Part shown: one piece after another, positions 1 to 5,012 of the stretch
How the letters are laid out: each line of letters starts with the position of its first letter
Numbering within the stretch: position 1 is the stretch's first letter
Origin: Mycobacterium sp.
GTDB taxonomy: Bacteria; Actinomycetota; Actinomycetes; Mycobacteriales; Mycobacteriaceae
Length of the DNA stretch: 5,012 nt
Assembly: GCA_018500005.2 (NCBI GenBank)
Contig: JAHBAP020000215.1
Span: 1 to 5,012, forward strand
Reading direction: 5' to 3'
The notes under the pieces: generated by a model
Seen by the model: only the letters and a program-made list of their open reading frames with translations
What the model was told of the DNA's origin: nothing
Database searches by the model: none
Position numbers and translations under genes: made by a program

Positions 1-36
1 CACCCCCGCCTGAACGTCGGGGTTGGCCTGCAAGTC
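1..36 (-). repeat. 849-bp tandem repeat, start of copy C (truncated by window edge)
   Basis: Residues 1659-1670 repeat the first 12 residues of copy B with 11 identical. The array therefore continues past the left edge; how many more copies exist cannot be told from here. Confidence 0.85.
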
Positions 37-3000
37 CGCCGTGATCTTCTCCGGCGTCGCATCCGGATCCCCGGTCAGCGCCCCGTACGCCAACGCCCCC
101 GCCGCCTCGGAGAACGCCGTCACCACACCCGGCGTGGTCCAGAACTCACTGACCAAGGTGTCCACCGCGGCCGTGAACCCGGTCTGGATCGTCGGGTTGG
201 TCACCAGAGCCACCACCAGGTTGCCCAACTGGTCGCCCAGGAACACCCCGAGATCACCGGTGACCCGCAGCTCCACCGCATCGGCCACCCGGTCGTGCAG
301 CAGAGTCTGAATCTCGACGTCACCGAGCAGCGTCACCGCCAGCGAGGACACCGACTGGGCCACTGCTCCCCACAGCCCGGCGTCACCAAGCAGTTCGGCC
401 ACCGCGGCGGTCACCGACGCATCCACCCCGGTGGCGACCGCGTCGCTGTCCTGAAGGATCTGCCGGGCGGCGGCCTCCGCCTCCGGCCGGTCACCACCGG
501 TCACCAACACCAACGCGAACTCGCTGGCCGCCGCCGAGAACGCAGCCACCACACCAGAGGTGCCGAAAAAGTCTGCGAACAAGGTGTCGACAACACCCAA
601 CAGCGCGGGCGCGACAGCCGGATCACTCACCAACTGCGCGACGGCGGCCCCGACCTGGGGGCCGACTACACTGCCCAAAGGCTCGCCCAGCGCTATCTGG
701 ACCTGGGCGGACACGGCGTCCTCAAGCCCGGCCAGGGCTACCGGATTGGTGGTCAGGTTGATCACCGCTGCCGACAGGGTGCCGTCCACGGCGCTCCACA
801 GATTGCTGTCGCTGAGCAGTTCGGTCACCGCCGCACCAACTGAGTTCTGCACCCCGGCCTGAACGGCGGGGTTGGCCTGCAAGTCCGCCTGGACCGCCTC
901 CGGGGTCGCGTTCGGATCCCCGGTCAGCCAGCCGTACGCCAACGCCCCGGCCGCCTCGGAGAACGCGGTCACCACACCCGGGGTGGTCCAGAAATCGACA
1001 GCCAACGTGTCCACCACGCCCAGCAGGCCGGTCTGGATCGTCGGGTTGGTCACCAACTCCACCACCAGGGTGCCCAACTGCTCACCCAAAAACACCCCGA
1101 GATCACCGGTGACCCGCAACTCCACCTGGTCAGCCACCTGCTGCTGGATCGCCTGCTGCACCTCGACGTCCCCGAGTAGCGTCACCGCCAGCGAGGACAC
1201 GGTCTGGTCTACCGCGGCCCACAGCCCGGTGTCACCGAGCAGTTCGGCCACCGCCTCGGTCACCGCCACATCGACCCCGGTGGCGACCGCGTCGCTGAAC
1301 CTCAACTGCTGCTGCGCGAGCTCCCTCGCCCTGCCGGGGTTGAACGTGGTGAACAAGACCAACGCCCACGTGCCGGCCGCCCCCGCGAAGGCGTCCACCA
1401 CACCAGCGGTGCCGAAGAAATCGGCAACCAGGGTGTCGACAACCCCCAGCAGAGCGGGCGCGACGGCCGGATTGCTCACCAGCGACACGACCGCGTCACC
1501 GATCTGCGGACCGACCACACTGGCCAGCGGCTCACCGAGTCGTTCGGTGACCGCGTCCTGCACGGCTTGGTTGAGCAGACCAAGGGCAGTCGGGTCGGTG
1601 GTCAACTCGATCACCGCCGCCGACACCGTCCCGTCGACTGCGCTCCACAGGTTGCTGTCCCCGAGGAAGTCCGTCACCGCGGCACCGAAGGAATTGGCCA
1701 GCGCGTCTTCCACCTGCTGGTTGGTCTGTAGCGACGCCAGCACCTCGGGGTACACCTCGTCGTAATCCCCGGCCAGTTTCGCCGCCGCCAACGCCCCGAA
1801 CGCCACCGAGAATGCGCTCGCCACGCCCTGCGCCTGCCAGAAATCCGCGAGCAAGGTGTCCACCACGCCGTACAGCCCCTGCTCGACCACCGGATTGGTG
1901 AGCACCTCGACGACCAACGTGCCCACCTGGTCACCGACGAACTGTCCGATGGCCTCGCTCTTGAACCTGGAGGCCACCTGGGCGGACACCAACGCGGCCA
2001 GCCCGGACTGCGCAGTCGGATCGGTGAGCAACGTGGAGACCAGCGTGGCCACCGAGTTGTTCACCGCATCCCAGAACTCCGTGTTGCCCAGCAGCCCCGC
2101 CGACCCGGCGGTGACTCCGGCGTCGACCCCGGCGTCGATGGAGGGGTTGACCTTCAGGTCCGCCTCGACCTGCTTGAGAACATCGGCGAAGGTGACCGGG
2201 TCCGCCAGTCGTGCGGTGACCAGGACGCCGGCGGCATCTGCCAGTTCGGACACGACGCCATCGGCGCCGAGGAACGTTCCGACCGTGGTGTTGACGAACG
2301 CGGTCAGCGCCCCCGTCACCGTCGGATCGTTCAACAGACCGAGGACCGTGTCGGCGATCGGTGTGCCGAACTCCGAACCGAGGGTGCCGGTGATCCTCGC
2401 CGAGATCTCCTCCTGAACACCCTGATTGTCGAGCACGCCGGGAACCAGATCGTTGACGAAGGTGCCGAGGCCCTGCAGGACTGCACTGTCGGTGAGCAAA
2501 GAGTCCACGAGTCCGGCCACCGCGTCGCCCGCCGCCGGGGCGAGGGAAGGCAGCAGCGGAGGATTGGGGACCCCGGACTCCTTGCAATCACCCTTGTCCT
2601 GACAACCGGCCTGCAAAGCGTTGAAAAGACTGTTGACCGTGAAATCGGCGAGAACGGTCGGCGCATCCAGCTGGCCCACGAGAGTCGGCGTCCAATTCAG
2701 GAGGGTCACCAGGGCCTGCCCGGCGTCGTCGGCCACGGTGGGGCCGATGTTCCCGATAAGCCCGGTGATCGCGCCGCTGATCGTGCCTGCCAAGGACTGC
2801 GTGAAGGGGCTGCCGTCGCCCAGCAGTTTTTCAGCGCCCATTTCGCCGAGATAGTCCGCGACAGCGTTGGCGGGCGGCTGCGGGGCCCCCGTCCAGCTGG
2901 CGCTTTGCAGGCCGAGCAGGACTTTGACCGCACTGGTGGTCGCGTCTTTCAAGATCCCCTGGACGACCGGGTCTGTGAAGAAGGTGATCAGCGCCTGCTG

Positions 3001-5012
3001 CGCCTGGACTGGCTTGAAAGTGCTCAGCAGCGTCGCGTTCACCCCGTTTTTGCCAACAGCACTGAGGAACTTGAAGGCGGATTCAGGGGTTGACGGCAGG
3101 TTCAGCGCTTCGAGGAAGGGTGCGAATTTTGTCGCCAAGGTGACGTTTCCGAAGGACTGCTGCACGAAGGTCGCGGCGGCGTTTCCAAGTGTCAGTCCGA
3201 GGGGGGTCGATGTTGCGACGGTCTCCGAGATGAAGGTGAGAAGGTTGGCCTGCGTCGCCAAATTCGCAACTTGATTGCCGACGTTGGCATCCCATTTCGC
3301 CTTGTTGGCCGGGTCTGTCAATTCTTTGGCGCTCGGCGCTCCTATAAGCGCGTACACGATGTTGAATCCGTATTCGCCCACGGTTTCGGCAACCGATGGT
3401 ATGGATTGGCCGTTAGGGATCGGGCAGCCTTTCTCGACACATCGACCCGACGGCCCCGATGACGGAAGGAGTTGCACGAACGTGTCGGCAATCGACGACG
3501 CTACGTATCCCCTGAATCCATTGAGACCGGACTTGACGTACGCTTGACCGAGTTCAGTCATGTACCACTGCGGTAGGGCGGGGTAGGTGTCGATAACAAT
3601 CGAGTACTTGGTGGAACCACTGTTCGCAGTACCTTCCGCAGTCGTGACGATGACGAGAGGCGTTTCTGTCGGGGCCGCTGAAGTCGCTTTATCCGGGAGT
3701 GTCGCAACGATTTCCGTGGCCGATATCACCTGAAACTGTGCGTCCACGTAAATTGTTGGAGTTGAGACGATATACGTATTGGGGTCCTGTTCGGGCACTC
3801 CCAGCGAGGCGAATCGGACCGACTTCACGTCGATGAAATTCGATCCGCTGATCGTGACTGGAGAGCCGATATAACCTGTTGTACCGACTTTGGCGATCGT
3901 CGGCTGGGCGGAGTTGGTCCAAGTCGGGGTTGCCAGCTGGCCATTCGGCGTTGTGACCTGAATCTGCCCGGTTTGAGCGCCGGTTGGAATTGCGGTGACA
4001 CGGATTTGCGACTGTTGTCCGTCGCCATTGATCACAGTGAAGCCATCTGGTGCTACCACGACACCCTTGCCGTCGGCGCCGCCGGCAAAGGTCAAAAGTG
4101 AAGTGCCCGCGAAGTAGGAACCGTTGATGGTGAGGGGGGTACCCACCGTTCCGGCGGGGGGACTGATATTGGCGATGCTCGGCTTGTTTACGGTAAACGA
4201 ATCCAGGCTATAACCCACGTTGAGTGCATTGTTTGCTACCTGTATGTTGCCATTGTTAGCGCCTTGGGGGATCACGACCGTAATCGTCGTTCCGTCATCG
4301 GAAACGCTGAGCGGCGTCGTCGGTTTTGCAGTGTTGGGACAACTATTCTTGCTGCGGTCGCATCCGAATTTCACGGTGGCGTTGTTATTGAAGTTGGCGC
4401 CGGTTATTGTCAACGGAGCGCCCACCACACCCGAATTTGAACTCAGTGCGGTAATTGTCGGCGCGGGGTCAGGCGCTTGAACTGTGAAGAATGAGCTGTA
4501 GGTCGACCAGGACGGGTCCGGTTTGGGGGGGGCAACGCCCACAGTAGTAGCGGCGTACAACTGGATATAACCGGATTTAGCATTCGCCGGAACAACGACC
4601 TGAAGTGAGGTATCCGATACTGTTCCAACAGGATCTGCCGCCACGCCGCCCTGGCAGGTTTTTGAAGTGTTATCGCTACAGCCGAAATAAACCTTGCTCA
4701 CAGCGGCAGCGTTTCCCTTGGGATTAAATCCACTGCCCGTAATCGTAATCGTGGTGCCCGGTTGGGCCGCGTAAGTGTCGATTGAGGTGATTGAGATGGG
4801 CCGGGCAGCACCGACGACAGGATCCCCGGCAGCAGCAGTGCCGACACTTGCCGCGGCGGGCACCTCGGGCGTCGCGCCGGCCAGATCTTCGCGGCGGGTG
4901 ACCGCCCAAGCCGCCCCCCCCAGGGGGTCCGCGCCCGGCTCCCCGGTGCCTTCCCCCCCCCGCCGGGCCGGCGGAACGGAGTCGCCCTCCGCCAGCACCT
5001 CCGCGGCCGCCC
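1..5012 (-). CDS. Giant IPT/TIG-domain protein with C-terminal tandem helical repeats, partial at both ends
   Basis: One reverse frame (codons 5008-5010 down to 1-3) is stop-free for 1,670 codons; start and stop lie outside the window. I translated every codon. Domain order is linker (residues 1-70), four IPT/TIG domains (about 71-474), a helical unique region (475-830), and a repeat array (831-1670 and beyond). The frame is certain in the body because beta-sandwich motifs and 283-residue repeats stay in register across it. The protein contains only two Met (484, 724), one His (1572) and eight Cys in four close pairs, which fits an exported protein. IPT/TIG domains are immunoglobulin-like folds common in cell-surface proteins, so a surface or secreted structural or adhesive role is inferred. 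No enzyme motif is seen. The signal peptide and any anchor would be outside the window. I do not recognise a named gene; mycobacterial affiliation is a guess from style and GC content. Confidence 0.93.
37..885 (-). repeat. 849-bp tandem repeat, copy B (283 residues)
   Basis: Residues 1376-1658: a type 1 half (1376-1517) and a type 2 half (1518-1658). It starts with DLQANPAVQAGV, repeated at 1659-1670 as DLQANPDVQAGV, which sets the 849-bp period exactly. The copy has 32 acidic and 5 basic residues (4 Arg, 1 Lys), so it is strongly acidic. It is rich in Ala, Val, Leu and Gly with no Cys or Met, consistent with packed amphipathic helices. The two halves share a Trp at the same place (W1405, W1547). 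Confidence 0.92.
886..1734 (-). repeat. 849-bp tandem repeat, copy A (283 residues)
   Basis: Residues 1093-1375: a type 1 half (1093-1234) and a type 2 half (1235-1375). Against copy B it aligns with no gap over all 283 residues, with about 198 identical (70%, hand count). Landmarks are GDSNLWSAVDG (1117-1127), LGEPLASVVGPQ (1158-1169), DFFGTAGVV (1197-1205), LRVTGDLGVFLG (1298-1309) and DFWTTPGVVTAFSEAAGALA (1339-1358). At DNA level, 960-994 matches 111-145 with only two differences. Confidence 0.92.
1735..2160 (-). repeat. Helical repeat unit, type 2, early copy
   Basis: Residues 951-1092 (142 residues). It aligns with the type 2 half of the following 849-bp copy (1235-1375) at roughly 45% residue identity by hand count (about 64 of 142, one gap). 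Shared landmarks are a Trp in the first quarter (W980 with W1264), TLVVE (1031-1035), TNP (1038-1040), GVVDTL (1048-1053) and DFW (1056-1058). It is the type 2 unit just before the first well-conserved 849-bp copy. Confidence 0.8.
2161..2520 (-). repeat. Divergent first helical repeat unit (type 1-like)
   Basis: Residues about 831-950, about 120 residues, shorter than the later units of about 142. It carries LLTDSAVLQGL (838-848), LGSEFGTPIADTVLGLL (877-893) and NDPTVTGAL (894-902). These parallel LGEPLGSVVGPQVG and SDPAVAPAL in the later type 1 units. The motif positions 842, 863 and 884, then 896, 917 and 938, are 21 residues apart within each set. It is the most decayed recognisable copy and its left boundary is approximate. 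Confidence 0.65.
2521..3588 (-). other. Unique, probably helical middle region
   Basis: Residues 475-830. I recognise no named domain. The region alternates amphipathic Ala/Leu/Phe/Val-rich stretches with Pro/Gly turns and looks mostly helical. Both Met residues of the window (484, 724) and two close Cys pairs lie here: C524/C529 and C803/C809. A motif like that of the downstream repeats, TDPVVQGIL (679-687), already appears, so part of this region may be a highly diverged ancestor of the array. It ends in a Pro-rich hinge, PNPPLLPSLAP (815-825). It probably connects the IPT stalk to the repeat rod; this is inference. Confidence 0.6.
3589..3903 (-). other. IPT/TIG domain 4
   Basis: Residues 370-474. 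It starts PTIAKVGTTGYIGSPVTISG and SNF (390-392), then VKSVRFASLG (395-404), an insertion of about 20 residues (405-424), FQVISATEIVATLP (426-439), and the closing strands PLVIVTTAEGTANSG (451-465) and YSIVID (469-474). It is slightly longer than domains 2 and 3 because of the insertion. Its GC is the lowest I counted (25 of 60 bases at 3721-3780). Confidence 0.85.
3904..4182 (-). other. IPT/TIG domain 3
   Basis: Residues 277-369. It starts PSIANISPPAGTVGTPLTIN and GSYF (297-300), a textbook IPT/TIG opening, followed by LLTFAG (305-310), an internal Gly/Val-rich strand pair, QIRVTAIPTGAQTG (336-349) and IQVTTPNG (350-357). It has no cysteine, unlike domains 1 and 2. It abuts domain 4 with almost no linker. 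Confidence 0.9.
4189..4461 (-). other. IPT/TIG domain 2
   Basis: Residues 184-274. It starts PTITALSSNSGVVGAPLTIT and GANF (203-206), then VKFG (213-216) and a second cysteine pair, C217 and C224, at the same structural position as in domain 1. The late strands are TTITVVIPQG (241-250) and SFTV (271-274). It joins domain 1 through a short Pro-rich linker (APDPAP, 179-184). The matched cysteine loops in domains 1 and 2 suggest the two domains arose by duplication. Confidence 0.9.
4477..4800 (-). other. IPT/TIG domain 1
   Basis: Residues 71-178. It opens with PISITSIDTYAAQPGTTITI and continues TGSGFNP, the typical first strands of an IPT/TIG domain (P-x-I-x-S-I, then G-x-x-V/I-x-I-x-G-x-x-F). 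A strand reading VYFG (107-110) is followed by a cysteine pair, C111 and C119, with a charged loop between. The domain then has VSDTSLQVVVP (131-141), the usual 'T-x-I-x-V-x-V-P' strand, and closes with FFTVQ (174-178). This is an extracellular beta-sandwich fold; partner or ligand cannot be read from sequence. Confidence 0.88.
4525..4532. repeat. Homopolymer tract, 8 G on the plus strand
   Basis: Eight G (C on the coding strand) within IPT domain 1, encoding part of VAPPKPDP (158-165). The IPT frame is intact on both sides, so the length shown here is consistent with a functional gene. Confidence 0.7.
4914..4921. repeat. Homopolymer tract, 8 C on the plus strand
   Basis: Eight consecutive C (G on the coding strand), about 40 bases from a second run of nine C at 4953-4961. 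Both fall in the linker before IPT domain 1. Such runs are prone to length change by slippage and to sequencing error; either would alter the frame of the extreme N-terminal part. Confidence 0.7.
4953..4961. repeat. Homopolymer tract, 9 C on the plus strand
   Basis: Nine consecutive C in an 85% GC stretch close to the window edge. Only 17 codons lie upstream of it in view, so the frame there rests on little evidence. Confidence 0.7.

Larger units (their letters stand above)
4801..5012 (-). other. N-terminal low-complexity linker of the giant protein
   Basis: Residues 1-70 are rich in Ala, Gly, Pro, Glu and Asp, with a short stretch reading AAWAVTRREDLAG (residues 33-45). Large secreted mycobacterial proteins often have such a disordered segment between signal peptide and first folded domain, so the true start is probably a short distance beyond position 5012. 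GC is extreme here (51 of 60 bases at 4921-4980), and two C runs of 8 and 9 bases (4914-4921, 4953-4961) make the reading frame of residues 1-30 less secure than the rest. The other two reverse frames at the edge give Arg/Gly-rich strings that look less like protein. Confidence 0.6.

Noticed and set aside
23..862. Plus-strand open frames at 23-310, 295-843 and 560-862
   Set aside because: They overlap each other in different frames and are antisense to copy B of the repeat. They are explained by high GC and few stops.
1..1734. Direct repeats as a possible mobile element, CRISPR array or integration site
   Set aside because: The repeats are 849 bp, contiguous, in-frame and protein-coding throughout. 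There are no short repeat-spacer units, terminal inverted repeats or transposase motifs.
872..1765. Plus-strand open frame of 297 codons
   Set aside because: It lies antisense to the repeat array, and its first residues recur in the plus-strand frame at 23-310 exactly 849 bases away, as expected for a shadow of the tandem repeat. Its composition (Ser/Thr/Ala/Pro strings) resembles no family, whereas the minus frame is open across the whole window.
1856..2416. Plus-strand open frame of 186 codons
   Set aside because: Antisense to the early repeat units; low-complexity Ser/Thr/Val/Pro composition with no domain signal.
1931..2587. Minus-strand open frame of 218 codons in another frame
   Set aside because: Arg/Gly-rich out-of-frame product typical of a shifted reading of a GC-rich gene; the main reverse frame has coherent repeats over the same bases.
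2867..3274. Plus-strand open frame of 135 codons
   Set aside because: Antisense to the unique middle region, no recognisable domain, and no clear ribosome binding site or intergenic space around it.
2161..3588. PE/PPE or ESX-type substrate identity for the Ala/Gly-rich region
   Set aside because: No N-terminal PE or PPE motif, no Gly-Gly-X or NxGxGNxG repeats, and the repeats are long helical units, not PGRS or MPTR types.
1..5012. Promoters, terminators, riboswitches or RNA genes
   Set aside because: The whole window is coding in one frame, and I saw no hairpin followed by a T-run or tRNA-like cloverleaf that would stand apart from coding constraint.

Overview
The window reads as the inside of one very large gene on the minus strand. 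The minus-strand frame whose codons occupy positions 3k+1 to 3k+3 has no stop from position 5010 to position 1. That gives 1,670 codons, and the frame runs off both ends, so neither start nor stop is in view. All residue numbers below count from the codon at 5008-5010. The high GC of most of the window, GC-rich third positions and the style of the protein suggest an actinobacterium. A mycobacterium or close relative is my best guess, from general resemblance to their large secreted IPT/TIG proteins and not from a database match.

Layout along the protein, N- to C-terminal (right to left): a Gly/Ala/Pro-rich acidic linker (4801-5012); four consecutive IPT/TIG immunoglobulin-like domains (about 3589-4800); a roughly 355-residue, probably helical, non-repetitive region (2521-3588); then an array of Ala/Val/Leu-rich helical repeats (1-2520) that continues past the left edge. 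The array is hierarchical. A motif of the type [ST/G]-[N/D]-P-x-[V/I] recurs about every 21 residues, units of about 142 residues are of two alternating types, and a type 1 plus type 2 pair forms a 283-residue (849-bp) tandem repeat. Two full 849-bp copies and the first 36 bp of a third are present, preceded by two more divergent units.

The likely role is an exported, cell-surface or secreted giant protein. The IPT domains would form a rigid stalk or binding region and the repeat array a long helical rod or scaffold. This is inference: no catalytic motif, signal peptide or anchor is visible, since both termini lie outside the window. There is no intergenic DNA, RNA gene, mobile element, CRISPR array, promoter or terminator that I can support. 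The many open frames on the plus strand are antisense shadows of the repeats.
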